Shown piece after piece: positions 9,716-19,887 of a DNA stretch of 64,000 nt (the first letter of the stretch is position 1; each line of letters opens with the position of its first letter). The notes below the pieces were generated by a model. The model searched no databases. It saw nothing but the letters and a program-made list of their open reading frames with translations, and was not told the origin of the DNA. Origin of the DNA: Symplocastrum torsivum CPER-KK1 (lineage in GTDB: Bacteria > Cyanobacteriota > Cyanobacteriia > Cyanobacteriales > Coleofasciculaceae); assembly GCA_019358875.1 (NCBI GenBank), contig JAHHIF010000003.1, positions 186,001 to 250,000 of the forward strand, read 5' to 3'. Position numbers and translations under genes: made by a program.

Positions 9716-10867
9716 ATGCAAGTCATAAAAGTTGTTTACATCATTACTGATCTCTCAACTGGCGGCGCTCAAATGATGCTTTACAAACTCTTATCTAGGA
9801 TGAGCCGGGAACGTTTCGCGCCAGTAGTGATCTCGTTGATGGATCATGGCACAATAGGCGATCGCATTGAAGCGTTGGATGTACCTGTCTATGCCCTTAA
9901 CCTGGAACAGGGAAAACCGACTCTATCTGCACTGTGGCGCTTGGTTACTCTAGTGCGTCAACTCCAACCTAACTTAATTCAAGGGTGGATGTACCACGGT
10001 AATCTAGCCGCACAGATTTCTAAGATCTTTTCTGTAAAGAGAATCCCTATTTTCTGGAATATCCAGGGTTCAGTTTACTCACTGGCGTATGAAAAGAAGC
10101 TGACCGCCGCTGTCATTAGAGCATCCAGTTATTTCTCCAGAATGACGGCTAGCATCATCTTTGTTTCTCATGTTGCTCAGTCACAGCATGAAGCGTTAGG
10201 TTATCACAGCAAGAATAACTGCGTCATACCCAATGGAGTTGATACTCAGCAGTTTACGCCGTGGGAGGAAGCCAGATTAAGTGTTAGAGCGGAGTTAGGT
10301 TTACCAGAGGACGCTCTCTTGATAGGGATGATGGCTCGCTTTCATCCTCAAAAAGACCATAGTAACTTTCTCCAAGCGGCTGCAATTCTTGCGTCTGACT
10401 ATCCCAACGTCCATTTTCTTCTATCAGGATGTGAGGTAGATCGGGAAAATCAAACGCTCAATCAGTTAATTGAAAAACTGGGACTTTTCAATCATGTAGC
10501 TTTACTAGGTGAGCGCCAAGATATGCACCGTCTGACGGCGGCTTTAGATATTGCTTCTTTGTCTTCTGCCTATGGCGAAGCCTTTTCTCTCGCTTTGGGA
10601 GAAGCGATGGCTTGCGGTGTGCCTTGCGTTGTCACAGATATTGGAGACTCTGCTTGGATGGTAGATAGTACAGGACGAGTTGTACCACCGCGCAATCCGG
10701 AAGCTTTGGCTAAAAGTTGGAGAGAGTTGATTGAGTTGGATCGTCAAGAGAGAGTTAGTCTGGGACAAGCCGCACGCGCTAGAGTAATTGAACACTTTTC
10801 GCTCGACTCTGTTGTGGCACAGTATGAGACATTGTACGAAAGTGCGATCGCATTAAAACTCAACTGA
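9716..10867 (+). CDS. GT4-family glycosyltransferase
   Basis: A 383-residue GT4 enzyme: N-terminal DLSTGGAQMMLYKLL, the hinge CVIPNGVDTQQFTP, MMARFHPQKDHSNFLQ in the C-terminal nucleotide-binding domain, and the E-x7-E motif in YGEAFSLALGEAMACG. Its length is normal for the family. It starts 59 bp after the polymerase gene and ends 14 bp before the asparagine synthase gene. It resembles the GT4 gene at 7088 along its whole length. Confidence 0.9.
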   Translation: MQVIKVVYIITDLSTGGAQMMLYKLLSRMSRERFAPVVISLMDHGTIGDRIEALDVPVYALNLEQGKPTLSALWRLVTLVRQLQPNLIQGWMYHGNLAAQISKIFSVKRIPIFWNIQGSVYSLAYEKKLTAAVIRASSYFSRMTASIIFVSHVAQSQHEALGYHSKNNCVIPNGVDTQQFTPWEEARLSVRAELGLPEDALLIGMMARFHPQKDHSNFLQAAAILASDYPNVHFLLSGCEVDRENQTLNQLIEKLGLFNHVALLGERQDMHRLTAALDIASLSSAYGEAFSLALGEAMACGVPCVVTDIGDSAWMVDSTGRVVPPRNPEALAKSWRELIELDRQERVSLGQAARARVIEHFSLDSVVAQYETLYESAIALKLN

Positions 10868-10881
10868 AGACTTTAAACCGA

Positions 10882-12834
10882 ATGTGTGGCATTACAGGTT
10901 TTTGGGATACATCTGGGCAACTAAGCACACAAGAGAAACAGCAGGTAGTACGGCAGATGTCGGACAAACTGTTGCATCGAGGTCCAGATGATGGTGGAAT
11001 TTGGATCGATGCCGAGGTTGGAATTGCTCTAGGACATCGACGGCTGTCGATCCTCGATCTTTCTCCCGAAGGTCACCAACCCATGCATTCTGCCTGTGGT
11101 CGCTATGTCATCGTTTTTAATGGCGAGATTTACAACTTTTTAGAACTTCGGCAAAAGTTAGAAGCGCTTGGTTATCAGTTTCGAGGTTGCTCGGATACGG
11201 AAGTGATGCTGGCGAGCTTTAGCCTGTGGGGATTAGAGCGAGCGATCCAAGACTTTAATGGAATGTTTGCCTTTGCGCTGTGGGACAAACAAGAACAAGT
11301 CTTACATTTGGGGCGCGATCGCTTGGGTGAAAAACCCCTCTACTACGGTTGCGTTGGTCAAACCCTGGTATTCGGTTCTGAGTTAAAAGCCTTGAAAGCG
11401 TATCCTTATTTTCAAGCTGAGATTAATCGGGATGCCTTAGCGCTGTTCGTCCGGCATAACTATATTCCTGCACCCTACTCAATCTATAAAGGTATTTATA
11501 AACTGCCACCGGGTATAGTCCTCACCTGGAAGGGATATGCTCATTCCATAACCGTGCCCTACTGGTCTGCCAAGCAAGTCGCTGAAAACGGTGTTGCCCA
11601 ACCCTTTGTTGGGTCAGAAGCGGAAGCCGTCGCTAACTTGGATGCCCTATTGCGAGAAGCCGTAGCGCTACGCATGGTTGCAGATGTTCCATTGGGTGCC
11701 TTTCTATCGGGAGGAATCGACTCTTCTACCATAGTCGCCTTGATGCAAGCTCAAAGTAGCCAACCTGTGAAAACGTTTTCCATTGGCTTCTACGAGGACG
11801 CTTATAACGAAGCTCACTATGCCAAGGAAGTTGCCCAACATTTAGGATGCGACCATACAGAGCTTTATGTCACTCCCGAAGAAGCGATCGCTGTTATTCC
11901 CAAACTCCCAACTCTATATGATGAACCGTTTTCCGACCCTTCCCAAATTCCAACTTTTCTCGTCTCTCAACTGGCAAGAGGACAAGTCACAGTCGCCCTA
12001 TCGGGAGATGGAGGGGATGAATTGTTTACAGGCTATGATCGCTACTTTTTAGGTCAGCGGATTTGGCAAAAGATTGGCTGGCTGCCTTTAAGCGTTCGAC
12101 AAACGACAGCTCATGCTTTGCTGGCTCGATCTCCTCAGGCTTGGGATCGACTCCTCGCTAGATTCGGTTCATTCCTGCCTAGGCAACTTAAATCGAGGAT
12201 TTATGGCGATCGCTTACACTTACTCGCCGAGTTTCTGCCAGTTGAGAGTCCTGACACCTTGTATAGAAGCTTGTTATCCCATTGGAAAAAACCAGAATCA
12301 CTAGTATTAGGTAGCTTAGAACCCTCTACCACCCTAACTAACCCCGAAAAATGGGCAAATTTAGGCAATTTTACGGAGCGTATGATGTTCCTGGATACTG
12401 TCACCTATTTGCCCGACGACATTCTGACAAAGGTGGATAGAGCGAGTATGGGAGTCAGTTTAGAGACGCGCATCCCCCTCCTAGATCATCGCTTGGTTGA
12501 ATTTGCATGGCAGCTTCCTCTACAAATGAAAATTCACAAGGAGCAAGGCAAGTGGCTGTTGCGTCAAGTTTTATCTCAATATGTTCCCCAAAAGTTGATT
12601 GAACGACCCAAAATGGGCTTTGGCGTTCCCATAGACGAGTGGCTACGCGGTTCTTTGCGAGATTGGGCAGAAGATCTTTTAGATGAAGGTCGATTACGAG
12701 AAGAAGGATTTTTTAACCCACAGCCAATCCGAGAAAAATGGATAGAGCATCTTTCAGGCACTCGTGACTGGCAATATTACTTGTGGGATGTCTTAATGTT
12801 TCAGGCTTGGCTAGCTGCCAATGTATTACACTAG
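10882..12834 (+). CDS. asnB: Asparagine synthase (glutamine-hydrolysing)
   Basis: A 650-residue AsnB-type protein. The N-terminus MCGITGFW gives the catalytic Cys2 of the class II glutamine amidotransferase domain (1 to about 210). The synthetase domain carries the PP-loop SGGIDSS near residue 280 and TKVDRASMGVSLE later. The enzyme converts aspartate and glutamine to asparagine using ATP. Within glycan loci, AsnB paralogs are usually thought to amidate a uronic acid or similar sugar rather than to make free asparagine; here that is inference from position between glycosyltransferase genes. The start is fixed by the need for Cys at position 2. Confidence 0.9.
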   Translation: MCGITGFWDTSGQLSTQEKQQVVRQMSDKLLHRGPDDGGIWIDAEVGIALGHRRLSILDLSPEGHQPMHSACGRYVIVFNGEIYNFLELRQKLEALGYQFRGCSDTEVMLASFSLWGLERAIQDFNGMFAFALWDKQEQVLHLGRDRLGEKPLYYGCVGQTLVFGSELKALKAYPYFQAEINRDALALFVRHNYIPAPYSIYKGIYKLPPGIVLTWKGYAHSITVPYWSAKQVAENGVAQPFVGSEAEAVANLDALLREAVALRMVADVPLGAFLSGGIDSSTIVALMQAQSSQPVKTFSIGFYEDAYNEAHYAKEVAQHLGCDHTELYVTPEEAIAVIPKLPTLYDEPFSDPSQIPTFLVSQLARGQVTVALSGDGGDELFTGYDRYFLGQRIWQKIGWLPLSVRQTTAHALLARSPQAWDRLLARFGSFLPRQLKSRIYGDRLHLLAEFLPVESPDTLYRSLLSHWKKPESLVLGSLEPSTTLTNPEKWANLGNFTERMMFLDTVTYLPDDILTKVDRASMGVSLETRIPLLDHRLVEFAWQLPLQMKIHKEQGKWLLRQVLSQYVPQKLIERPKMGFGVPIDEWLRGSLRDWAEDLLDEGRLREEGFFNPQPIREKWIEHLSGTRDWQYYLWDVLMFQAWLAANVLH

Positions 12835-12891
12835 GCAAGAAAAACTGGTGTATCATACGTCTTCGTGAGGAGTTCCGAAATTTTGACCGAC

Positions 12892-14367
12892 ATGAAAACT
12901 CAGTCTTCTAGTTCTCAAAGCTTCTTTGATGAACAAACATATCGCGATCGCGCGATCAAACAGCAGATACGTCATCGATTCGATCAATTAGCTGAACAAC
13001 GCCACCTATGGCAAGACAAAGCGAGTTATTACTATGACCAGCAGTATAGTTATTACCGCTTTTTAGTACCTGAGGGAGCCAAGGTACTAGAACTAGGTTG
13101 TGGTTTAGGTGACTTACTCGCTGCGTTGAAGCCCTCTCGTGGATTGGGAATCGATTTCAGCGAAAAAATGATTGAGCAAGCGACACAAAGACACTCAGAG
13201 TGTTCTGAACTTGAATTCATTGTCGCTGATGTAGAAACACTAGAACTTGATGAAACCTTTGATTTCATCATCTTGTGTGATGTCATCGGTCATCTCATTG
13301 ATATTGAAGCAACATTAAAAACACTCCGGAAATATTGTAATTCTAAAACTCGAATTATTATTTCCTATTACCATTTCTTGTGGGAACCTATACTTCACGT
13401 TGCCGAGAAGTTTGGGCTGAAAATGCCTCAGCGCCAACAGAACTGGCTTTCCTCAAATGATATTGCTAATTTACTGAATTTAGCGGATTATGAAGTCGTC
13501 AAGCAAGAGAATCGACTCTTGCTACCCAGGCGATTTCCTTTGATTGCTTCTTTGTGCAATAAGTATCTAGCCACGTTACCTGGAGTTAATCATCTTTGCT
13601 TATCGCTCTACTTAGTCGCTAGACCTCGATTGACTCCACAAGAAGAAGCCTATTCTACGAGTATTGTAATTCCTTGTCGCAATGAGAAAGGGAATATTGA
13701 GTCGGCTGTTCAGAGATTACCCAAATTTGGCAAGCATCAAGAAATTATCTTTGTTGATGGACATTCCACAGATGGCACTGTAGAAGAAATTCAGCGAGTC
13801 ATCAAGGAGTACCCTGAAATGACTATCCGTTTTCTCACTCAGGATGGCAAGGGGAAAGGAGATGCGGTTCGTAAAGGTTTTGCGGCAGCAACAGGTGACA
13901 TTCTGATGATTTTAGATGCCGATCTGACAGTACCGCCCGAAGATTTGTCCAAATTTTATGATGCGATCGCTTTAGGGAAGGGAGAATTTATTAATGGTTG
14001 TCGCCTAGTCTACCCAATGGAAGGTCAGGCTATGCGCTTTATCAACCTCTTAGGGAATAAATTTTTCAGTCTTGCTTTCTCTTGGTTGTTGAATCAGCCA
14101 CTCAAAGATACTTTGTGCGGAACAAAAGTAATATTACGTGAGGATTACCTTAAATTGGTAGCTAACCGACACTATTTCGGTGACTTCGATCCATTTGGGG
14201 ATTTTGACCTAATTCTAGGAGCTTCTAAGCTGAATCTCAAGATTGTGGAAGTGCCGATTCGCTATCGAGATAGAACTTATGGTTCTACAAAAATTAGCAG
14301 ATTTCAGCATGGTTGGTTACTCCTAAAAATGACAATTTTTGCCTTTCGCAAACTGAAAGCACTGTAA
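12892..14367 (+). CDS. Fusion: SAM-dependent methyltransferase + GT2 glycosyltransferase
   Basis: One reading frame of about 491 codons holds two enzymes. Residues 1 to about 240 are a class I methyltransferase (VLELGCGLGDLLAALKP, then FIILCDVIGHLID). From about 255 on there is a family 2 glycosyltransferase of the dolichyl-phosphate-mannose-synthase type (SIVIPCRNEKGNIESAV, the metal-binding LDADLTVP, and CGTKVI). Such an enzyme would transfer a sugar, perhaps to a polyprenyl phosphate. The start is uncertain: ATG 12892 begins the conserved part, but AGGAG at 12868-12872 is better placed for TTG 12883, and GTG 12865 is also in frame. Confidence 0.85.
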   Translation: MKTQSSSSQSFFDEQTYRDRAIKQQIRHRFDQLAEQRHLWQDKASYYYDQQYSYYRFLVPEGAKVLELGCGLGDLLAALKPSRGLGIDFSEKMIEQATQRHSECSELEFIVADVETLELDETFDFIILCDVIGHLIDIEATLKTLRKYCNSKTRIIISYYHFLWEPILHVAEKFGLKMPQRQQNWLSSNDIANLLNLADYEVVKQENRLLLPRRFPLIASLCNKYLATLPGVNHLCLSLYLVARPRLTPQEEAYSTSIVIPCRNEKGNIESAVQRLPKFGKHQEIIFVDGHSTDGTVEEIQRVIKEYPEMTIRFLTQDGKGKGDAVRKGFAAATGDILMILDADLTVPPEDLSKFYDAIALGKGEFINGCRLVYPMEGQAMRFINLLGNKFFSLAFSWLLNQPLKDTLCGTKVILREDYLKLVANRHYFGDFDPFGDFDLILGASKLNLKIVEVPIRYRDRTYGSTKISRFQHGWLLLKMTIFAFRKLKAL

Positions 14368-14369
14368 GT

Positions 14370-15092
14370 ATGTCTGAAGAACTTTTACAGCAGCATAAAA
14401 TCATTTGGGAGCAAAAGCCAATTCTACGTGCCCTATATACTAGCTGGTATAAAGAGATAGCGGCACAAATTGTTTTGGGTAATACCCTAGAGCTTGGTGG
14501 AGGAACTGGCAACTTTAAAGCTTTTGCCCCAAATGTCGTATCCACTGATATTGTCCCTTTGCCGTGGTTAGATGCTGTTGCCGATGCTCAAAACCTGCCG
14601 TTTGATAATCAAAGTTTTGACAATATCGTAATGTTTGATGTCTTGCACCACATCGAAAACGTTACGCTTTTCTTTGATGAAGCATTACGAGTCTTACGTC
14701 CGGGTGGAAGAGTAGTAATGATGGAGCCTTACATTTCCTTCGCTTCTTGGCCAATTTATCATTTTTTACACCCAGAGCCAGTAGACTTTAAGCAAAATCC
14801 TTTAGACTGGGTTGAACCTTCTCCGGAACGGAAGCCATTTGATGCGAATCAAGCCTTTGCAACAATTTTATTTGAACGGCAGTATAGCCTGTTTCAGAAA
14901 AAGTACCCACAATTTGTAGAGCGATATCACCGTCGCTTGTCATTTTTTGCTTATCCCCTAAGTGGTGGTTTTGATAAACCGTCTCTACTACCTATGAGTT
15001 GGCTAAAACCTGTTTTAGCACTAGAGAATGCTCTCTCGCCCATGAGCCGGTTTCTCGCCTTTCGCATTCTGGTGGTTTTAGAAAAAAAATAA
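14370..15092 (+). CDS. Class I SAM-dependent methyltransferase
   Basis: A 240-residue methyltransferase with motif I in LELGGGTGNFKAFAP, the acidic STDIVPLPW after beta-2 and MFDVLHHIENV at motif II/III, all of the methyltransferase-11 type. ATG 14370 is chosen because it follows the stop of the fusion gene by two bases, and the 19 residues encoded upstream in frame overlap that gene and look unlike a protein start. The substrate is not known; the position suggests the polysaccharide or its lipid carrier. Confidence 0.84.
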   Translation: MSEELLQQHKIIWEQKPILRALYTSWYKEIAAQIVLGNTLELGGGTGNFKAFAPNVVSTDIVPLPWLDAVADAQNLPFDNQSFDNIVMFDVLHHIENVTLFFDEALRVLRPGGRVVMMEPYISFASWPIYHFLHPEPVDFKQNPLDWVEPSPERKPFDANQAFATILFERQYSLFQKKYPQFVERYHRRLSFFAYPLSGGFDKPSLLPMSWLKPVLALENALSPMSRFLAFRILVVLEKK

Positions 15093-15120
15093 AGCAAACT
15101 TACTACCAAAGGAGTTGAGT

Positions 15121-15942
15121 ATGGAGTTAATACAAAAACTTCTACTAGGTGTTTATGTTTTTTTCAAACAAACTGGTTTAACTGAAAATAAAGAGTTTAA
15201 GAAAGTATTTTTATTTTCTTACTTTCTTTACAAGAAATATATTGAAGACCCATTTTTTGGGTTGATCAGAGCTAAGCCAGAGCTATTTAGAGACGGCTAC
15301 ATTTTAGATATTGGAGCCAATATTGGCTATACGTCTACACTATTTGCAAAGGTGATGGCACCAGGTTTTAAAGTTTATGCTTTCGAGCCTGACCAATCTA
15401 ATTTCATCTTTCTAAAGGAAGTAATCGATACCTACAAACTTAGAGACAAAGTTACCCCACTATGTACAGCCGTAGGAGCTACAGATGGCACAGTAGAACT
15501 TTGGTATAACGAGAACCATCATGGCGATCACAGAATTGTTACTAAGAAATATAGCCAATCTGGAATTGATTTGACGAAAGTTTCTGTAGTTGAGATGCGA
15601 TGTATTGACAGTTTTGTAGAGGCAGAGCAGATTAAATCAGAAATAAAGTTTATTAAAATTGATGTCCAGGGCTATGAATTACCTGTCTGCTTAGGTATGG
15701 AGCAAACCTTAGCCGCTAACCCCGATGCAGTCATTGCCTTAGAGTATGCGCCAAGCGGTATGTCCGAATTAGGATTTGAACCCAAAAAAGTCTTGGAGTT
15801 GTTTCAAGGTAAAAACTATTTTATCTATATTCTTGGCAAAAGAGGCAGTTTAAAGCCTGCTCAATCCAAGGTAATTCAGGAAACGCTAAAGAAGCGAGGA
15901 TATATTGATCTAATTTGTTCTCGAAAAGAGCTTTTACGATAA
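15121..15942 (+). CDS. FkbM-family methyltransferase
   Basis: A 273-residue protein of the FkbM family, which O-methylates sugars and polyketides. Motif I is ILDIGANIGYTSTLFAK, followed by VYAFEPDQSNF and FIKIDVQGYELPVCLGM, both characteristic of FkbM proteins. ATG 15121 is supported by GGAG at 15111-15114 with a six-base spacing; TTG 15115 in the same frame falls inside that spacing and is unlikely. It probably methylates a sugar hydroxyl of the surface polymer. Confidence 0.88.
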   Translation: MELIQKLLLGVYVFFKQTGLTENKEFKKVFLFSYFLYKKYIEDPFFGLIRAKPELFRDGYILDIGANIGYTSTLFAKVMAPGFKVYAFEPDQSNFIFLKEVIDTYKLRDKVTPLCTAVGATDGTVELWYNENHHGDHRIVTKKYSQSGIDLTKVSVVEMRCIDSFVEAEQIKSEIKFIKIDVQGYELPVCLGMEQTLAANPDAVIALEYAPSGMSELGFEPKKVLELFQGKNYFIYILGKRGSLKPAQSKVIQETLKKRGYIDLICSRKELLR

Positions 15943-16003
15943 AAGATAAAGCTACACTAACTAGTGATTCTTCCAAGCTACTTCAATCTGTATTTTTTAA
16001 TTA

Positions 16004-17881
16004 ATGAAGTTTGCTCAATTACCCATCAACGGACTACAGCGATCGCTTTTCCCAATTCTCAGCGTGGCAGCACCCTTGCTGATTTATACAGCACTGATAA
16101 TCATTAGACCCCAAGAGATTGGCTTAGCGGCGCGGTATGACCTTACGAGTGGATTAATACCAGTAATTGCGCTCATCCTATTGCTATATCCTGCTTATCG
16201 TTTGTCTGGGTGGATAGGAACATTAGCTAGTCTTAGCTTGACTCTGATTTTATTTGCTTTACCCTTGCTAGCACTCTGGAATAGCGGGGATAGTTTTGAT
16301 GGCGCTATGGGTGGTTTGCTGCCTTCAACTGATGCTAGCGGTTACTACTGGGATGCAAGACGAGTGCTAGAAGGTGGTACATTTTCAACCTTCTCGTCAC
16401 GGAGACCTTTATTTCCAGGAATGTTGGCAGCCCTCCTTGGATTAACTCAGCAGAATCTGCAAGTGACTTTAGCTATTTTAGTTGCTATCAATGCGATTTC
16501 TTGCTTCTTTCTCGCTCGTGAAATCCAACGTACTCACGGAACTGTCACGGGGCTATTAGTAATAACAATACTTTTTCTCTTTTATCGAGGCTACGCTGGC
16601 ATAATTTTCACAGAAAATCTAGGGTTAGCAATGGCCGCAGTTGGCTTCGCTCTTCTGTGGCGTGGTGCAAGCCAAAGGCGAGTTAATTACTGCTTACTCG
16701 GTCTATTTCTACTCACTCTTGCCCTAAATGCCCGTGCTGGAGCCTTTTTCATCTTGCCTGCCCTCATCCTTTGGGGCACTTGGTCATTTCGCGGTATGGC
16801 ACGCTTTTCGTCGCGCTTTCTCCTTGGTGGAGCCAGCGTCGTGTTGCTCGGTTTCATTGTCAATTCAATTGTGCTGAAAGTTGTTGGCTCTCCGGAGGGA
16901 ATAGCTTTTTCTAATTTCTCCTACAGCCTTTATGGTTTGATCGTTGGAGGTAACTGGACACAGGTGCTAACTGATCATCCAGAGCTAGAGAATTTAAGCG
17001 ACCCTGAATTATCAGAAAGAATTTATGCTTTGGCTTTTGAGGCACTACGTGCTAATCCTTTGGGTTTAGTTACTGGTTCACTTCGAGCTTGGAATCAGTT
17101 TCTATTTAATGATTACGTTTTCTCCTTTACACGGGGTATTAAGGTAAATTTTCTTTTACAGTTCCTTAGCATTTTCGGTTTATTTTTCTGTTTTCGTCAA
17201 CGTCGAGAACCAGAGGCTCTACTAATCATTGCATCTACCATTGGGATTTTAGCGTCTGTTCCGTTTGTCCCTCCTTGGGATGTTCCAGAAATGAGACCTT
17301 ATGCCGCTACAATACCCGTCTTTGCAATACTTCCAGCTCTTGGGCTTGTCTTTTTCGCCAAGGTAATAGATTGGCAGCAATTGGTGAGAGTGACACTTAC
17401 GGAAAACCCTTCTCAATCGTTAGTCATTTTTAGTACTATTTTTGCTTTATTTGTCTGTATCGCTCCGATTACTACCAAGATTTTCAGTCGTGTTCCTCAA
17501 TTTACTGACATAGCGTGTCCAGCTGGTACAGAAGCGATATATGTACGGATTAGTCCTGGATCATCTATTAATCTTGTTGATGATAATTCAATTCAACAAA
17601 CCCGTGTACCTAACATCAAGATAAGCGACTTCAAGAAGGGGTTAGAGGGATTTGACACCCCAGCAATTGCTCAAGAATATAACAGCGTTAGTGTCTATAG
17701 TAGCCTAATCAACGCCTTTAACTTAAAAGATAAAAGACCCATATTATTAATAACTAGCACTCCACAAATGCCTAAAGAAAGTGGACTATTTGGTGTCTGT
17801 GGAAATCTAACAGCTAATCCGGAGGCTAAGATCTATGGATTTTTTTATGCGGAATCTCTTAAGAAGCTAGTTGCCAACTAA
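16004..17881 (+). CDS. Multi-membrane GT-C-like protein, tandem paralog 1 of 3
   Basis: A 625-residue protein with around ten predicted membrane helices and a soluble C-terminal part of about 130 residues with two conserved cysteines. Between helices near residues 105-140 lies a conserved loop STDASGYYWDARRVLEGG followed by a SRRPLFPG segment. An acidic residue in the first outer loop and an LNARAGAFFILP helix fit the general plan of polyprenyl-phosphate-dependent GT-C glycosyltransferases (ArnT/PMT type), but no diagnostic motif is certain. The two following genes are clear paralogs. It is probably a transferase that decorates or transfers the polymer outside the cytoplasmic membrane; this is inference. 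Confidence 0.75.
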   Translation: MKFAQLPINGLQRSLFPILSVAAPLLIYTALIIIRPQEIGLAARYDLTSGLIPVIALILLLYPAYRLSGWIGTLASLSLTLILFALPLLALWNSGDSFDGAMGGLLPSTDASGYYWDARRVLEGGTFSTFSSRRPLFPGMLAALLGLTQQNLQVTLAILVAINAISCFFLAREIQRTHGTVTGLLVITILFLFYRGYAGIIFTENLGLAMAAVGFALLWRGASQRRVNYCLLGLFLLTLALNARAGAFFILPALILWGTWSFRGMARFSSRFLLGGASVVLLGFIVNSIVLKVVGSPEGIAFSNFSYSLYGLIVGGNWTQVLTDHPELENLSDPELSERIYALAFEALRANPLGLVTGSLRAWNQFLFNDYVFSFTRGIKVNFLLQFLSIFGLFFCFRQRREPEALLIIASTIGILASVPFVPPWDVPEMRPYAATIPVFAILPALGLVFFAKVIDWQQLVRVTLTENPSQSLVIFSTIFALFVCIAPITTKIFSRVPQFTDIACPAGTEAIYVRISPGSSINLVDDNSIQQTRVPNIKISDFKKGLEGFDTPAIAQEYNSVSVYSSLINAFNLKDKRPILLITSTPQMPKESGLFGVCGNLTANPEAKIYGFFYAESLKKLVAN

Positions 17882-17926
17882 AAAAATGCTTTATTTCGAT
17901 AATTTTGTATATCAAGTTTTTAATAA

Positions 17927-19837
17927 ATGCCGTTTCTAAAAAGATTATCAGCAAGTTTGCTCAGTCGCCGCTTAACGATGAAGTGGGAATTGCGATCGCT
18001 TTATCCCATCCTTAGCATTACAATTCCCCTACTGGTGTACGCAGTTATTCTAATTATTGGTGGTTTTCAAGCGGTTGGTATAGCTGTACGGTATGACTTC
18101 ACCTATGGACTAGTTGCGTTCATCTTACTGCTTTATCTGACTTACCGTCTGACTGGTTGGACAGGAACACTTGTTAGTTTTACCTTAACCCTAACGTTGT
18201 TTGCTTTAGCGTTATCAGCACTCTGGAATAGTGGTGTTAGTGATGCCTATATTATTAGTGGATTATTGCCTTGGAGTGATGCTAGTGGCTACTACTGGGA
18301 TGCTAGACGAGTGCTAGAAGGAGGGACTTTTTCATACTTCTCCTCCCGAAGACCTTTATATATTGGAATGTTATCAGCAGTTCTTGGATTGACCCAACAA
18401 AATTTGCAAATCGCATTAGCAATTTTAGTTGCCATTACTGCAATTTGCTGCTTCCTGCTAGCTCGTGAAATCCAACGCAACCACGGTACAGCTGCTGGGG
18501 TGCTGATGCTCATCCTACAGTTTCTTTTTTACAGATGGTTCCTCGGTAAAACCTCAACAGAAACCTTAGGGTTATCTCTAGGTGCACTAAGTTTCACTCT
18601 ATTGTGGCGTGGCGCGGGACAAAGGCAAGTCAACCACTGCTTACTCGGTTTATTTTTACTTACCCTCGCCTTAAATGCCCGTGCCGGAGCCTTTTTTATC
18701 TTACCAGCAATAATCCTTTGGGGCACTTGGTCATTTCGCGGTACTGCTCGCTTTTCCTGGCGCTTCCTATTGGGTGGAAGCAGCATAATGTTGCTTGGTT
18801 TCCTCTTAAATTTGATTGTGCTTAAAACTGTTGGTTCTCCTGATGGAGTGGGTTTTTCTAATTTCTCCCATACTCTTTATGGTCTGATTGTTGGTGGTGA
18901 TTGGACTCAAGTCACAATTGATCATCCAGAGGTAGAAGCTCTCAATGAGCCAGAGTTATCACAAAGAATTTATGCACTAGCTTTTGAGGCACTACGTGCT
19001 AATCCTCTTGGTTTAGTTCATGGTTCACTTCGAGCTTGGAGACGACTTTTATTTGACGATTATATTTTTTCCTTTACCCATAATCCAAAGGTAAATTTCG
19101 TTCTACAACTCCTTAGCCTAATGGGTCTAGTTGTCTGCTACCGTAATCGTCGCGAACCAAAAGCTTCTCTACTCATTATGGCTACCCTTGGTCTTTTAAT
19201 CTCTGTGCCATTTGCACCGCCTTGGGATCATGCTGAAATGAGAGCTTTTGCGGCTACTATACCATTCGTACTTGTACTTCCGGTTTTAGGACTTGAACGG
19301 ATAGCTAACACGCTAAACGAACAACAGATTATCAAAGTCCCTGAACACATAAATGATTCTAGGCTCTTATTTATATTAAGCCTTACTTTTGGGATATTTG
19401 TCTTTGTTGCTCCGATTACGACAAAAGTATTTAGTCGTACTCCTAAGTTTGCTGATATCTCTTGTCAAGCTGGCAAAGAAACTGTATACCTGCATCTTAG
19501 TAGTGGCTCATTCGTTAATCTTGTAGCTGATAGCTCAATTAGAAAAACGCATCTACCTAATGTTCGGATCAGTGACTTCCGGAACAACATGGAAACCTTT
19601 AGCGTTCAGAATCCTGAACTAGCAAAGGAACTTACTCGTCTAAGTCCTTCTACCACAATGATTAACACGTTTAATTTAAAAAACTGGCAACCGACATGGT
19701 TAATTTCAGCAACTAGTAAATTGCCAAAAGAGAAGGGCATTGTTGGAGTTTGTGGAAACTGGGCGACTGAGCCAACTCTTCCAAAATACTATGGGGTATT
19801 TTATGCGGAATCAATTCAGAAGATACCAGCCAAGTGA
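17927..19837 (+). CDS. Multi-membrane GT-C-like protein, tandem paralog 2 of 3
   Basis: A 636-residue paralog of the preceding protein, with the same order of helices, the same outer loop (WSDASGYYWDARRVLEGG), the same LNARAGAFFILP helix, the GLIVGGDWTQV loop and the same soluble C-terminal domain including the VVGVCGNW-like end. It lies 45 bp after paralog 1. The N-terminus may be shorter: ATG 17927 is used, with another in-frame ATG at 17978 beginning MKWELRS, which aligns with the start of the other copies. Function unknown; a GT-C-type transferase is the best guess. Confidence 0.75.
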   Translation: MPFLKRLSASLLSRRLTMKWELRSLYPILSITIPLLVYAVILIIGGFQAVGIAVRYDFTYGLVAFILLLYLTYRLTGWTGTLVSFTLTLTLFALALSALWNSGVSDAYIISGLLPWSDASGYYWDARRVLEGGTFSYFSSRRPLYIGMLSAVLGLTQQNLQIALAILVAITAICCFLLAREIQRNHGTAAGVLMLILQFLFYRWFLGKTSTETLGLSLGALSFTLLWRGAGQRQVNHCLLGLFLLTLALNARAGAFFILPAIILWGTWSFRGTARFSWRFLLGGSSIMLLGFLLNLIVLKTVGSPDGVGFSNFSHTLYGLIVGGDWTQVTIDHPEVEALNEPELSQRIYALAFEALRANPLGLVHGSLRAWRRLLFDDYIFSFTHNPKVNFVLQLLSLMGLVVCYRNRREPKASLLIMATLGLLISVPFAPPWDHAEMRAFAATIPFVLVLPVLGLERIANTLNEQQIIKVPEHINDSRLLFILSLTFGIFVFVAPITTKVFSRTPKFADISCQAGKETVYLHLSSGSFVNLVADSSIRKTHLPNVRISDFRNNMETFSVQNPELAKELTRLSPSTTMINTFNLKNWQPTWLISATSKLPKEKGIVGVCGNWATEPTLPKYYGVFYAESIQKIPAK

Positions 19838-19887
19838 TGAGGGATAGACTTTAAAAAATTCTGGAATATTATTTAATTGATATAAAA

